The translations under genes and the position numbers were made by a program. Source: Corynebacterium suranareeae (GTDB lineage: Bacteria > Actinomycetota > Actinomycetes > Mycobacteriales > Mycobacteriaceae). From it: 64,000 nucleotides of DNA. The notes under the pieces are model-generated. The model did no database searches, was not told the origin of the DNA, and saw nothing but the letters and a program-made list of their open reading frames with translations. Shown piece after piece: positions 1-9,054 of this stretch (the first letter of the stretch is position 1; each line of letters opens with the position of its first letter). The stretch lies in assembly GCF_002355155.1 (NCBI RefSeq), contig NZ_AP017369.1:2232001-2296000 (forward strand), written 5' to 3'.

Positions 1-57
1 AACGTGGAATTCCAGTGGAACTCACAACCTGCCTACTACCAGATCACTAAGAACTAG
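1..57 (+). CDS. peptide ABC transporter substrate-binding protein, C-terminal 18 residues (partial)
   Basis: The window opens inside a reading frame that ends at the TAG at 55-57. The visible tail reads NVEFQWNSQPAYYQITKN, a plausible C-terminus for an OppA/DppA-type extracytoplasmic binding protein. The assignment rests mainly on position: permease and ATPase genes of the peptide importer family follow on the same strand. A strong terminator lies between this gene and the first permease gene, so binding-protein transcripts are probably made in excess of the membrane components, as is common in such operons. The 5' part is outside the window. Confidence 0.6.
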   Translation, partial: NVEFQWNSQPAYYQITKN

Positions 58-100
58 TAGCTCCGCAGATTCACACTCGCTCACTTGTTAGAGCATGAAA

Positions 101-141
101 GAAAGGCCCAGGTTATGGATTCTCTCAAACCTGGGCCTTTC
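101..141 (+). terminator. intrinsic terminator after the binding-protein gene
   Basis: Perfect 14-bp stem (101-114 with 128-141), a 13-nt loop and a GGGCCTTTC descending arm. It sits in the 209-bp gap before the permease gene and probably lowers expression of the downstream importer genes relative to the binding protein. Confidence 0.8.
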
Positions 142-266
142 ATATTCACCTCCTGCATCACCTTTTCTTACAGTCTTTAGAAAATAACTTCATCCGGCGC
201 TTAATCTCTTGTTTTAAGCGCCTAGCACTAATAATCTATCCCCCAGCAAGCAAGGACACCCCGCTT

Positions 267-1193
267 ATGCTTCGTTACGTCGGGCGACGTTTGCTCCAAA
301 TGATTCCGGTCTTTTTCGGAGCAACCCTGCTGATATACGCCCTCGTGTTCCTTATGCCAGGTGACCCAGTCCAGGCATTGGGAGGTGACCGTGGCCTAAC
401 CGAAGCTGCGGCAGAGAAAATCCGTCAAGAATACAATCTTGATAAACCGTTCATTGTCCAATATCTCCTCTACATCAAGGGCATCTTCGTCCTTGACTTT
501 GGCACCACATTCTCTGGACAACCGGTGATCGATGTGATGGCCCGGGCATTCCCCGTCACCATCAAACTTGCCATCATGGCCTTGTTGTTCGAGGCAATCC
601 TGGGCATCATTTTTGGTGTCATCGCAGGAATCCGCCGTGGTGGAATCTTCGATTCCACCGTGCTGGTTCTCTCCCTGGTTGTTATCGCAGTGCCAACCTT
701 CGTTATCGGTTTCGTGCTGCAATTCCTAGTCGGTGTGAAATGGGGACTACTCCCCGTCACAGTCGGTTCCAATACCTCAATCAAGGCATTGTTGATGCCC
801 GCCATCGTCCTGGGCGCGGTTTCATTCGCTTATGTTTTGCGCCTCACACGACAATCAGTAAGTGAAAACCTCCGAGCTGATTATGTCCGAACGGCACGAG
901 CAAAAGGCATGTCAGGCTTCAACGTCATGAACCGCCACGTGCTTCGAAACTCACTGATTCCTGTTGCTACCTTCCTTGGCGCTGACCTTGGCGCACTCAT
1001 GGGTGGCGCGATTGTCACCGAAGGTATCTTCGGCATCAACGGTGTCGGTGGCACGCTTTATCAGGCCATTTTGAAAGGTGAACCCACCACGGTTGTGTCT
1101 ATCGTGACCGTGCTAGTCATCGTCTACATTATCGCCAACCTTGTCGTGGACTTGATCTACGCCGTTCTCGATCCGAGGATCCGCTATGCCTAA
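267..1193 (+). CDS. oppB: peptide ABC transporter permease (OppB/DppB family)
   Basis: 308-residue integral membrane protein of the binding-protein-dependent permease family (BPD_transp_1). It has a first membrane helix at about residues 10-30, a periplasmic segment, then a bundle of five helices. The cytoplasmic EAA loop that docks on the ATPase is visible around residues 200-230 (YVRTARAKGMSGFNVMNRHV). An AAGGA ribosome site lies about 10 nt before the ATG. It overlaps the next permease gene by 8 bp, so the two are translationally coupled. Family knowledge says it forms a heterodimeric channel with the downstream permease for uptake of oligopeptides or dipeptides; the exact substrate (peptide, nickel, opine) cannot be read from the sequence. 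Confidence 0.9.
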   Translation: MLRYVGRRLLQMIPVFFGATLLIYALVFLMPGDPVQALGGDRGLTEAAAEKIRQEYNLDKPFIVQYLLYIKGIFVLDFGTTFSGQPVIDVMARAFPVTIKLAIMALLFEAILGIIFGVIAGIRRGGIFDSTVLVLSLVVIAVPTFVIGFVLQFLVGVKWGLLPVTVGSNTSIKALLMPAIVLGAVSFAYVLRLTRQSVSENLRADYVRTARAKGMSGFNVMNRHVLRNSLIPVATFLGADLGALMGGAIVTEGIFGINGVGGTLYQAILKGEPTTVVSIVTVLVIVYIIANLVVDLIYAVLDPRIRYA

Positions 1194-2220
1194 TAATGAA
1201 TTCCACACCAACCATTCGTTGGGCCAAGACGACCAAACTCCAGATCAGGCCCATTTCTTCCCACAAGGACGCGGCGAAGCCCTCGTACGCCCTGGCCAAG
1301 AACACTTCATCGCCACCACTGATGAAACTGGTCTAGGCGCTGTCGATGCAGTTGCTGATGATTCTGCACCCACCTCCATGTGGGGCGAAGCCTGGCGAGA
1401 CCTACGCCGACGCCCTCTGTTTTGGGTATCCGCACTGCTGATCCTTCTGGCACTGCTATTAGCTGCAGTTCCACAGCTTTTCACCTCAACTGATCCTCAA
1501 TACTGCGTGCTTGCTAATTCACTCGATGGCCCACAGTCTGGTCATCCTTTTGGATTTGATCGTCAAGGTTGCGATATTTTCGCGCGCACAGTTTATGGTG
1601 CTCGTGCATCGGTTGCCGTGGGTGTCTTAACCACATTGTTGGTGGTCTTAATCGGCACTGTTTTCGGAGCATTAGCTGGATTCTTCGGTGGCATCATGGA
1701 CACCATCTTGTCCCGCATCACCGATATGTTCTTTGCCATCCCACTAGTTCTGGCAGCCATCGTTGTGATGCAGATGTTCAAAGAACACCGCACCATCATC
1801 ACCGTGGTGCTAGTCCTCGGACTTTTTGGCTGGACAAATATTGCACGCATTACGCGCGGTGCTGTCATGACTGCGAAAAACGAAGAATACGTCACCTCAG
1901 CTCGTGCACTTGGTGCATCCAAAGCAAAGATGCTGTTGTCCCACATCATGCCAAATGCGGCAGCACCCATCATTGTGTATGCCACTGTGGCGTTGGGTAC
2001 CTTCATCGTGGCCGAGGCAACACTGTCCTTCCTTGGTATTGGTCTTCCGCCTTCAATTGTTTCTTGGGGCGCAGATATTGCGAAGGCCCAAACATCACTT
2101 CGCACCCAACCAATGGTGCTGTTCTACCCCGCAATGGCACTGGCACTGACCGTTTTGAGCTTCATCATGATGGGCGATGTCGTCCGCGACGCTCTGGATC
2201 CTAAGTCGAGGAAGCGATGA
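1186..2220 (+). CDS. oppC: peptide ABC transporter permease (OppC/DppC family)
   Basis: 344-residue partner permease. An unusually long, hydrophilic N-terminal extension of about 75 residues precedes the first membrane helix (WVSALLILLALLLAAVPQLF). OppC proteins usually have a shorter leader of 20-50 residues, so this is somewhat extended. The EAA loop (YVTSARALGASKAKMLLSHI) falls at about residues 226-258. The start overlaps oppB by 8 bp and the stop overlaps the ATPase start by 4 bp (ATGA), so all three are one coupled operon. The role in forming the pore with OppB is inferred from the family. Confidence 0.9.
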   Translation: MPNNEFHTNHSLGQDDQTPDQAHFFPQGRGEALVRPGQEHFIATTDETGLGAVDAVADDSAPTSMWGEAWRDLRRRPLFWVSALLILLALLLAAVPQLFTSTDPQYCVLANSLDGPQSGHPFGFDRQGCDIFARTVYGARASVAVGVLTTLLVVLIGTVFGALAGFFGGIMDTILSRITDMFFAIPLVLAAIVVMQMFKEHRTIITVVLVLGLFGWTNIARITRGAVMTAKNEEYVTSARALGASKAKMLLSHIMPNAAAPIIVYATVALGTFIVAEATLSFLGIGLPPSIVSWGADIAKAQTSLRTQPMVLFYPAMALALTVLSFIMMGDVVRDALDPKSRKR

Positions 2221-3950
2221 GTAACAACACCCAACCAATCCCTAACCACGCCGGTGAACAACCTTTGTTGGAACTAAAGGACCTAAAAATCTCCTTCACC
2301 TCCTCTACCGGTGTTGTCGATGCTGTCCGTGGCGCGAATCTCACCATCTACCCTGGCCAATCTGTAGCCATCGTGGGTGAATCCGGTTCTGGTAAATCCA
2401 CCACCGCTATGTCCATCATCGGGCTGCTTCCTGGCACAGGAAAGGTGACGGAAGGTTCCATCACCTTTGATGGAAATGACATCACCGGCTTGAGCAACAA
2501 GCAGATGGAAAAGTACCGAGGCTCCGAAATCGGTCTTGTCCCCCAAGATCCCATGACAAACCTCAATCCAGTGTGGAGGATCGGCACCCAAGTCAAGGAA
2601 TCACTGCGAGCTAACAACGTGGTTCCGGGCTCTGAGATGGACAAGCGCGTAGCAGAAGTCCTGGCAGAAGCAGGACTGCCCGATGCAGAACGACGCGCAA
2701 AGCAGTACCCACATGAATTTTCTGGCGGTATGCGCCAGCGTGCATTGATCGCAATCGGTTTGGCTGCCCGCCCGAAGCTACTGATTGCTGATGAACCAAC
2801 CTCTGCACTTGATGTCACGGTGCAGCGTCAGATCCTTGATCACCTGGAAACATTAACCAAAGACCTTGGCACCGCGGTGCTGTTTATTACCCACGACTTG
2901 GGTCTTGCTGCTGAACGCGCTGAACACCTCGTGGTGATGCACCGTGGACGCATCGTGGAGTCTGGACCATCGCTTAAGATTCTGCGTAATCCGCAGCACC
3001 CATATACCCAACGTCTGGTTAAGGCTGCACCTTCGCTTGCTTCTGCACGTATCCAAAGCGCCCAGGAACAAGGCATTGAGTCTGCAGAACTCCTTACCGC
3101 CACTGCGATTGCAGAAGGCACCATTCCAGAGATGGATGAAAAAGTCATTGAGGTCAAAAACCTCACTCGCGAATTTGATATTCGTGGTGCCCGAGGCGAC
3201 AAGAAGAAGCTGAAGGCTGTTGATGATGTGTCCTTCTTCGTGCGAAAAGGCACCACCACCGCATTGGTCGGTGAATCCGGCTCTGGTAAATCAACCGTAG
3301 CCAACATGGTGCTCAACCTCCTTGAGCCAACCAGTGGACAAGTGCTCTACAACGGCACTGACCTCACCACATTGAGCAATAAGGAAATCTTCCAAATGCG
3401 GCGCAAGCTGCAGGTGGTGTTCCAAAACCCTTATGGCTCACTTGATCCGATGTACTCCATCTACCGGTGTATTGAAGAACCATTGACCATCCACAAGGTT
3501 GGCGGAGACCGTAAAGCACGAGAAGCTCGTGTAGCCGAACTTCTTGATATGGTGTCCATGCCCAGGTCCACCATGCGCCGCTACCCCAACGAACTTTCTG
3601 GTGGTCAGCGCCAGCGCATCGCTATTGCACGTGCACTGGCTCTTAATCCAGAAGTAATTGTTTTGGATGAGGCAGTGTCCGCGCTGGATGTATTGGTGCA
3701 AAACCAGATCCTCACTCTGCTTGCAGAACTACAGCAGGAACTGAAGCTGACCTACCTGTTCATCACTCATGACTTGGCGGTTGTTCGACAAACCGCCGAC
3801 GATGTTGTGGTGATGCAAAAAGGCAGAGTCGTTGAAAAAGGTCGCACCGACGACATCTTTAATGATCCTCAGCAGCAGTACACCCGCGATTTGATCAATG
3901 CTGTCCCTGGATTGGGCATTGAATTAGGCACTGGAGAAAACCTGGTTTAA
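2217..3950 (+). CDS. oppD: peptide ABC transporter, fused double ATPase (OppD-OppF)
   Basis: 577 residues containing two complete ABC cassettes in tandem, replacing the separate OppD and OppF of other bacteria. Cassette 1 has Walker A GESGSGKST at residues 54-62, signature FSGGMRQR and Walker B LLIADEP. Cassette 2 has Walker A near residue 352, signature LSGGQRQR and Walker B VIVLDEA. The second Walker B carries the catalytic glutamate, followed by AVSALD. Each cassette is followed by an oligopeptide-transporter C-terminal extension. The fusion is common in actinobacteria. It energises import through OppBC and ends just before a terminator shared with convergent proS. Confidence 0.93.
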   Translation: MSNNTQPIPNHAGEQPLLELKDLKISFTSSTGVVDAVRGANLTIYPGQSVAIVGESGSGKSTTAMSIIGLLPGTGKVTEGSITFDGNDITGLSNKQMEKYRGSEIGLVPQDPMTNLNPVWRIGTQVKESLRANNVVPGSEMDKRVAEVLAEAGLPDAERRAKQYPHEFSGGMRQRALIAIGLAARPKLLIADEPTSALDVTVQRQILDHLETLTKDLGTAVLFITHDLGLAAERAEHLVVMHRGRIVESGPSLKILRNPQHPYTQRLVKAAPSLASARIQSAQEQGIESAELLTATAIAEGTIPEMDEKVIEVKNLTREFDIRGARGDKKKLKAVDDVSFFVRKGTTTALVGESGSGKSTVANMVLNLLEPTSGQVLYNGTDLTTLSNKEIFQMRRKLQVVFQNPYGSLDPMYSIYRCIEEPLTIHKVGGDRKAREARVAELLDMVSMPRSTMRRYPNELSGGQRQRIAIARALALNPEVIVLDEAVSALDVLVQNQILTLLAELQQELKLTYLFITHDLAVVRQTADDVVVMQKGRVVEKGRTDDIFNDPQQQYTRDLINAVPGLGIELGTGENLV

Positions 3951-3972
3951 CCAAGTCTTCCGCAAAACACCT

Positions 3973-4013
3973 CTGCCCCGGCCCAAGACCTTAAAAATCT
4001 TGAACCGGGGCAG
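3973..4013. terminator. bidirectional terminator between oppD and proS
   Basis: Inverted repeat CTGCCCCGG (3973-3981) with CCGGGGCAG (4005-4013), with inner pairing and a TTTTA tract at 4015-4019. It lies between convergent genes and can serve both strands. Confidence 0.75.
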
Positions 4014-4031
4014 AATTTTACTCAAAAGAAA

Positions 4032-5798
4032 TTACTTGCGAGCCTGTGCAACCATCTCGACGATCTGAGAAACAGCTTGATCTGCATCTAGTTCAGTCTT
4101 CTCACCACCGCGGACGCGAAGCTCAACTTTGCCTTCGGCGTAGCCACGGCCCAGGATCAAGGCGAATGGCATACCCAAAAGTTCGGCGTCTTTAAACTTC
4201 ACGCCGGGGCTAACTTTGGGTCGGTCGTCGAAAAGCACTTCGATGCCTGCGGCAGACAGCTCTTCCGCAAAGCGTTCTGCTGCCTCGATGGCTGCGGCGT
4301 CTTTGTTCGCCGCAACAACATGGACCTGGTACGGGGCAACTTCCACGGACCAGTTGAGGCCTGCTTCGTCGTGGCGCTGCTCTGCCAAAACGGCGAGCAG
4401 GCGGGTCACGCCCAGACCGTAGGAACCCATGGTTGGGATGGCGCGCTTGCCGTTTTCGTCGAGGATCTGAACGTCGAAAGCTTCGGTGTACTTGCGGCCT
4501 AGCTGGAAGATGTGGCCGATTTCGATACCACGAGCAAGGGTCAGGGTGCCTTCGCCTTCTGGGGCTGGATCGCCTTCTTTGATTTCCGCTGCTTCTATGA
4601 AGCCGTCTGGGGTGAAGTCACGACCGGCAACCAGACCAATGACGTGGCGTTCTTTTTCATCGGCGCCAGTGATCCAGGAGGTGCCGGTGACAACGCGAGG
4701 ATCAGCAAGGACTTTCACACCATTTTTCGCAAGACCTACTGGCCCGACGTAACCCTTGACCAGGAATGGGTTCTTCGCAAAGTCAGATTCCACAGCAAGC
4801 TCAACTTCAGCTGGCTCCAGGGATGCCTCGAGGCGCTTCATGTCGACTTCGCGGTCACCTGGTAGCAAAATTCCGGTGAGCTCTGCTTCTTCTGCACCTG
4901 GCTGACGAACCTTGACAACGATGCACTTGAGGGTGTCAGCTGCAGTGACCTCACGGCCATCAATTTTCACGTCGATGGAGTTTGCCCACTCAACCAAAGC
5001 ATCGATGGTTTCAGAAACTGGGGTTTCGTAAACAACTGCTTCCGGCAGGCCTTCGATTTCGCGCTCAACACCTGGCTGTGTAACAACAGCTTCAACGTTG
5101 GCAGCGTAGTTTCCGGAGGTGGAGCGCACGAAGGTGTCTTCGCCGTTTTCAGAAATAGCGAGGAATTCCTCAGAAGCCGATCCACCCATGGCACCTGAAG
5201 TTGCCTGGCAGATCGCGTATTCCAGACCAAGGCGGTCAAAGATACGCTGGTAGGCTGCGCGGTGGTTTGCATAAGACTGCTCCAAACCAGCGTCAGTCAT
5301 GTCGAAGGAATAAGAATCCTTCATCACAAACTCACGACCACGAAGCACACCCGCGCGTGGGCGTTCTTCATCGCGGTACTTGGTTTGGATTTGGTACAAG
5401 GTGACAGGGAAATCCTTGTAGGAGCTGTACAGATCCTTCACCGTTGCGGCGAACATTTCCTCATGTGTTGGGCCGAGAAGGTAATCAGCACCCTTGCGGT
5501 CTTTCAGACGGAACAAAGAATCGCCATACTCTGTCCACCGCTGCGTGGTTTCATAAGGTTCGCGTGGGAGCAATGCTGGGAACAGCAATTCCTGTCCACC
5601 GATCGCATCCATTTCCTCACGCACAACAGTTTCAATGTTGCGCAGGGCGCGTAAACCGAGTGGCAACCAGGAGTACACACCTGGGGCAACACGGCGGATA
5701 TATCCTGCACGGACAAGCAGCTTGTGGCTTGGTACTTCTGCATCTGCAGGGTCTTCGCGCAGGGTGCGCAAAAACAGCGTGGAAAGACGTGTGATCAT
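4032..5798 (-). CDS. proS: prolyl-tRNA synthetase
   Basis: Class II aminoacyl-tRNA synthetase of the bacterial type (588 residues), charging tRNA-Pro. Motif 2 ([16 protein letters not shown]) is near residues 140-160 and motif 3 ([14 protein letters not shown]) near 457. Between them, at about residues 220-400, lies the YbaK-like editing insertion that removes misacylated Ala-tRNA-Pro. A C-terminal anticodon-binding domain follows. I chose ATG at 5798 because family members start MITR-L. A TTG at 5807 has the better-spaced ribosome site (GAGAGG at 5814-5819) and would add three residues. It is convergent with the opp operon. Confidence 0.95.
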   Translation of the reverse strand: MITRLSTLFLRTLREDPADAEVPSHKLLVRAGYIRRVAPGVYSWLPLGLRALRNIETVVREEMDAIGGQELLFPALLPREPYETTQRWTEYGDSLFRLKDRKGADYLLGPTHEEMFAATVKDLYSSYKDFPVTLYQIQTKYRDEERPRAGVLRGREFVMKDSYSFDMTDAGLEQSYANHRAAYQRIFDRLGLEYAICQATSGAMGGSASEEFLAISENGEDTFVRSTSGNYAANVEAVVTQPGVEREIEGLPEAVVYETPVSETIDALVEWANSIDVKIDGREVTAADTLKCIVVKVRQPGAEEAELTGILLPGDREVDMKRLEASLEPAEVELAVESDFAKNPFLVKGYVGPVGLAKNGVKVLADPRVVTGTSWITGADEKERHVIGLVAGRDFTPDGFIEAAEIKEGDPAPEGEGTLTLARGIEIGHIFQLGRKYTEAFDVQILDENGKRAIPTMGSYGLGVTRLLAVLAEQRHDEAGLNWSVEVAPYQVHVVAANKDAAAIEAAERFAEELSAAGIEVLFDDRPKVSPGVKFKDAELLGMPFALILGRGYAEGKVELRVRGGEKTELDADQAVSQIVEMVAQARK

Positions 5799-5897
5799 GA
5801 GTGACAAATATACCCTCTCAACTTGGCTTCAACTGCCCTGCCCCCTTAAATATGCCCCTTAAATATGTAAGCAGGCTTTTAAAGTATCCTCTGATGC

Positions 5898-6635
5898 ATG
5901 CTTATTGTGTTGCCTCCTTCTGAAACAAAGACCCCCGGTGGACAGGGAGCGCCTCTTGATTTTCACAGTTTAAGTTTCCCGACGCTGAACGATGCACGTC
6001 AAGCAATTCTTGCTGACCTGCAGAATTTGGACGTTGATCAAGCGCTAAAAGTTTTAGGCATTTCAGAAAAACTGCGTGCCGAGGCCGAAGCTAACCGCGT
6101 TTTGGATCAAAGCCCAACCATGCCAGCAATTTTTCGGTATTCCGGTGTGCTTTACGACGCCCTTGATGCCTCCACCTTGCCAGAAAAAGCACTAGGTCGC
6201 CTCGCCATCGGCTCGGCACTTTTCGGGCTCGTGCACGCAACCGATCCAATCCCCCACTACCGCCTGTCTGGCGGCACAAAACTTCCCACCAAAACAGGCG
6301 AGCTGCCCACGATGAAGGCGCGTTGGGGCACCAGCATCAGCGAAGCGCTTATCGACGTCAACCAGCTCGTGATTGATCTCCGCAGCGGGACCTACCAACA
6401 ATTGGGGCGCCTAAAAGACGCAGTAACCGTCCGAGTGGAATCAGTCCTTGAAGACGGCACCCGCAAAGTAGTCAGCCACTTTAATAAACACTACAAAGGT
6501 GAACTTGCCCGCGTGCTCGCACAATCAGAAAAAGAAGCTCACAGTGCGGCAGATGTCATGGCGATCGCCCAAGAGGCAGGCCTTGTGGTGGAATACAACC
6601 CCAACCACAAAGAAACCCTCACGATGGTTGTTTAA
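5898..6635 (+). CDS. yaaA: YaaA-family peroxide stress protein (DUF328)
   Basis: 245 residues matching the YaaA/UPF0246 family over the full length: N-terminal MLIVLPPSETKTPGG, a central ATDPIPHYRLSGG stretch, and the conserved HFNKHYKGELAR segment near residues 194-205. In Escherichia coli YaaA lowers free intracellular iron during peroxide stress and binds DNA; that role is transferred from the family. It is divergent from proS with a gap of about 100 bp. No clear Shine-Dalgarno sequence precedes the ATG, so it may be leaderless or weakly translated. It stands alone, followed by a gene-free stretch. Confidence 0.88.
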   Translation: MLIVLPPSETKTPGGQGAPLDFHSLSFPTLNDARQAILADLQNLDVDQALKVLGISEKLRAEAEANRVLDQSPTMPAIFRYSGVLYDALDASTLPEKALGRLAIGSALFGLVHATDPIPHYRLSGGTKLPTKTGELPTMKARWGTSISEALIDVNQLVIDLRSGTYQQLGRLKDAVTVRVESVLEDGTRKVVSHFNKHYKGELARVLAQSEKEAHSAADVMAIAQEAGLVVEYNPNHKETLTMVV

Positions 6636-6995
6636 CCTGGATTCAGAGGACTAATAGCAACTGTCACCTGAGGGTCATGGTTCGTATTTGACGATCTAGT
6701 TGGGGGCAGTGTCTTAAAACCGTCTTATTCGACCAAATACATAGGCAAACACACAGGTTCTTGGTCGCCAGATCAAATGTGCAGGCCGGGATAACACCAT
6801 ATTCGACCAAAACGTTCTCTAGATATGCTGCTTTGGTCTCTAGGCAAAAAGAACCGCAAACCTTGAAAAGCGTTTGGAAAAAGTAACTTCACTGATACGC
6901 CACTCAAGAAGTACCCACTAGAATTGTCGGCCCTCTTAAACGGGCCGATAAGCAATTGTGAAAGTTGTGTCGTAAGCCTTTGGTAGCCAGCAATT
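6636..6995. other. 360-bp gene-free interval with inverted repeats
   Basis: No credible coding sequence. It contains an inverted pair CGACCAA (6730-6736) / TTGGTCG (6761-6767), a second ATTCGACCAAA copy near 6800, and a hairpin TCGGCCC (6927-6933) / GGGCCGA (6942-6948) that may terminate the minus-strand chelatase genes. The CGACCAA motif also forms the arms of the hrtA terminator, so this interval may be a decayed relative of the palindromic repeats at 25.6 and 55 kb. Confidence 0.5.
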
Positions 6996-7751
6996 TTAAG
7001 CGTTAATCACCATCTTGATGTGCTCGGAGTTAAGATCACGCAACCTTACACACACCCCACCAAGCATCTCAGCTAGAACCCCGGCGCGCTCTTTACGAAC
7101 CTTTAGTCTGCCTTCACAGTCGATGACTACATTTCCAGACAGCTGGGATTTCACCAATGTTTCTGCCGCGGTAGCGATACCTGCTTCGCCTGCATCGGAG
7201 GTGTCTTGTCCGTCTGTCATCACCATGAGGATTGCTCTACGCCCTGGTTCTTTACGGCGTTCCCTGGCCATGAGGTCTTTGGCCATAAGTAATCCTTCTG
7301 CCAAGGGTGTGCGCCCACCCATGGGCATATCCTTTAACTTCTGCTGTGCTTGTTCCACAGAGTTTGTCGGATTTAGTACCAAAGTGGGCTTGTTGCCGTT
7401 GACCGCGATGACCGCAACCTTGTCGCGGCGCTGGTAGGCGTCGTTAAGCATGGATGTTATAGTCCCGGTTACCGCGCGCACCCTGGAACGCGCAGCCATG
7501 GACCCCGATGTGTCGACGACGAAAACAATGAGGTTGGCTTCGCGGCCACGGCGCAGGGATCCGCGCAGGTCATCTGGTCTGAAATCGACGACACCTTCAA
7601 CGATGTTTGCACCGCGTTCGGTAGCTGCCATCAGTGTGCCCACCAAGTTGATGCCGTGTCCGCCTTTCTTAGGACGGACATCAGCACCCTGGCGGGAATA
7701 CGCCTTGGAACGCCTGCCTGGAGTGGAATTCTCCTCTCCCATGGACTGCAA
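6996..7751 (-). CDS. chlD: VWA-domain chelatase subunit (ChlD/BchD C-terminal half)
   Basis: 251 residues forming a von Willebrand A domain with an intact MIDAS metal site: DTSGS at residues 80-84, a threonine in GGRTPLAEG, and an aspartate in MTDGQDTSD. It corresponds to the integrin-like half of the ChlD/BchD chelatase subunit, which normally follows an AAA+ domain and an acidic linker in one protein. Here the AAA+ part is the upstream gene in a different frame. The start is TTG at 7751 or ATG at 7742, both with poor ribosome sites. Family homology (PGRRS-A and the residues before it) seems to extend upstream of both, suggesting frame disruption or frameshifting (see findings). Proximity to cobA hints at a cobalto- or related chelatase, which is inference. 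Confidence 0.85.
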   Translation of the reverse strand: MQSMGEENSTPGRRSKAYSRQGADVRPKKGGHGINLVGTLMAATERGANIVEGVVDFRPDDLRGSLRRGREANLIVFVVDTSGSMAARSRVRAVTGTITSMLNDAYQRRDKVAVIAVNGNKPTLVLNPTNSVEQAQQKLKDMPMGGRTPLAEGLLMAKDLMARERRKEPGRRAILMVMTDGQDTSDAGEAGIATAAETLVKSQLSGNVVIDCEGRLKVRKERAGVLAEMLGGVCVRLRDLNSEHIKMVINA

Positions 7752-7761
7752 GCGAAGATGC

Positions 7762-8868
7762 CTAGGAGCGAAAGGGCTCGCCGGATCCGGCAGTACCTAC
7801 CTTTCCAGTTGTCTGAGCTTTGGCTTGCGTGGTGCCTTGCATGCCATCTTCCTCAGTCGGGTTATCGGTATCGGTAAAAGCTTCTGCTCCGGTTTCCTCA
7901 TCAGTGATCTTGGCTGCAGGTCCTTTATCTTCATTGTCTTTGAAGAAATCTCGAGCTTCCTGCAGGGTCTCTTGAAGTTTGCGCTCTTCCATTTCTGGGG
8001 CATCAAAAGGATTGCGACGACGACGGTGTGGCAATGCTAAACGTGCAGCGATTTCTACATCATCTTCATTAACCACATCTCTGCCCGACCACGCCGCATG
8101 GGCCAAGGCAGTTCGGGTAATCACCAAATCAGCTCGCATGCCATCTACCTCAATGCGGGCACACAACCATGCGATCTGTGAAAGGATCCCATCTGGCAAT
8201 TCCACGTTTGGCAGCAAGTCTTTTGCGGCCGCGATGCGCTTCGAGGTGTCCTCATCTTGAGTTGCCCACTGCTCCATGAACTGCTCAGGGGCATTTTCAT
8301 ACGCTAACCTGCGCCGAATAATTTCAACGCGAACCTCAGGATCAGTAGACGCTGCCACATCTACGGCCAACCCAAAGCGGTCCAAAAGCTGTGGGCGAAG
8401 CTCTCCTTCTTCCGGGTTCATCGTGCCAACCAACACGAAGTTGGCTGGTGACGAATGCGAAATACCATCACGCTCAATGCTCACACGACCGCTGGCTGCT
8501 GCATCAAGGAGTGCGTCTACAAGGTGATCAGCTAAGAGGTTGACCTCATCCACGTACAAAACTCCACCATCGGCCTGTGCAAGCAATCCAGGCTGATATT
8601 CTGCACGACCGGTGGTAAGGACGGTTTCCATATTCAAAGAACCCACCACGCGGTCTTCTGTGGAACCCAACGGCAGGTTGACCAAAGGGGCATCACCTAA
8701 AAGCCCAGCAAAGGCACGCACCGTTGTGGTTTTCGCCGTGCCTTTTTCACCTCTAATAACCACGCCACCGATGCGTGGGGAAATTGCAGTAAGAATCAAT
8801 GCAAGCCGAAGTTCATCTTGTCCAACGACTGCAGAAAATGGGTAGCGAATCACCTTTTGTGATGTCAT
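7762..8868 (-). CDS. chlI: AAA+ chelatase subunit (ChlI/BchI type) with acidic tail
   Basis: 368-residue AAA+ ATPase of the magnesium/cobalt chelatase family. Walker [10 protein letters not shown] is at residues 40-48, Walker [13 protein letters not shown] at about 101-112, and a sensor/arginine-finger region [19 protein letters not shown] near 150-168. The last 80 or so residues are acidic and low in complexity, resembling the linker that normally joins the AAA+ and VWA halves of ChlD. The gene ends GSGEPFRS and stops 10 bp before the VWA start. AGGAG lies 6 nt before the ATG. Its partner would be a large CobN/ChlH-type subunit, which is not in this window. It is probably co-transcribed with the VWA gene. 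Confidence 0.88.
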   Translation of the reverse strand: MTSQKVIRYPFSAVVGQDELRLALILTAISPRIGGVVIRGEKGTAKTTTVRAFAGLLGDAPLVNLPLGSTEDRVVGSLNMETVLTTGRAEYQPGLLAQADGGVLYVDEVNLLADHLVDALLDAAASGRVSIERDGISHSSPANFVLVGTMNPEEGELRPQLLDRFGLAVDVAASTDPEVRVEIIRRRLAYENAPEQFMEQWATQDEDTSKRIAAAKDLLPNVELPDGILSQIAWLCARIEVDGMRADLVITRTALAHAAWSGRDVVNEDDVEIAARLALPHRRRRNPFDAPEMEERKLQETLQEARDFFKDNEDKGPAAKITDEETGAEAFTDTDNPTEEDGMQGTTQAKAQTTGKVGTAGSGEPFRS

Positions 8869-8909
8869 GACAGTCTCCTAATTTTGTTGGTGCACTATTG
8901 GTGCGCCAT

Positions 8910-8940
8910 TGGTGTGATCAGGCACACCTACCATTGGAGA
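8910..8940. promoter_or_regulatory. possible operator upstream of the chelatase pair
   Basis: The 186-bp gap between chlI and cobA holds GGTGTG-ATCAGG-CACACC at about 8912-8929, within three TTGGTG repeats (8887-8915). The symmetry suggests a regulator site in the chlI upstream region; no factor can be assigned. Confidence 0.3.
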
Positions 8941-9054
8941 CCTTAACGGGTTTAACTACATATCTCAGGTTTTTTCCATAGACAACGAAGAAATCCCTGG
9001 ACGACTGTCTACAAAAGTGCTCAACTACCCCCGAATTAACGCAGCCTCTGGAAC

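Noticed and set aside
1569..2204. 211-codon plus-strand frame within oppC
   Set aside because: Out-of-frame shadow of oppC with Cys/His-rich composition.
6773..6955. 60-codon minus-strand frame in the gap after yaaA
   Set aside because: No ribosome site, no recognisable sequence, and crosses the hairpin at 6927-6948.
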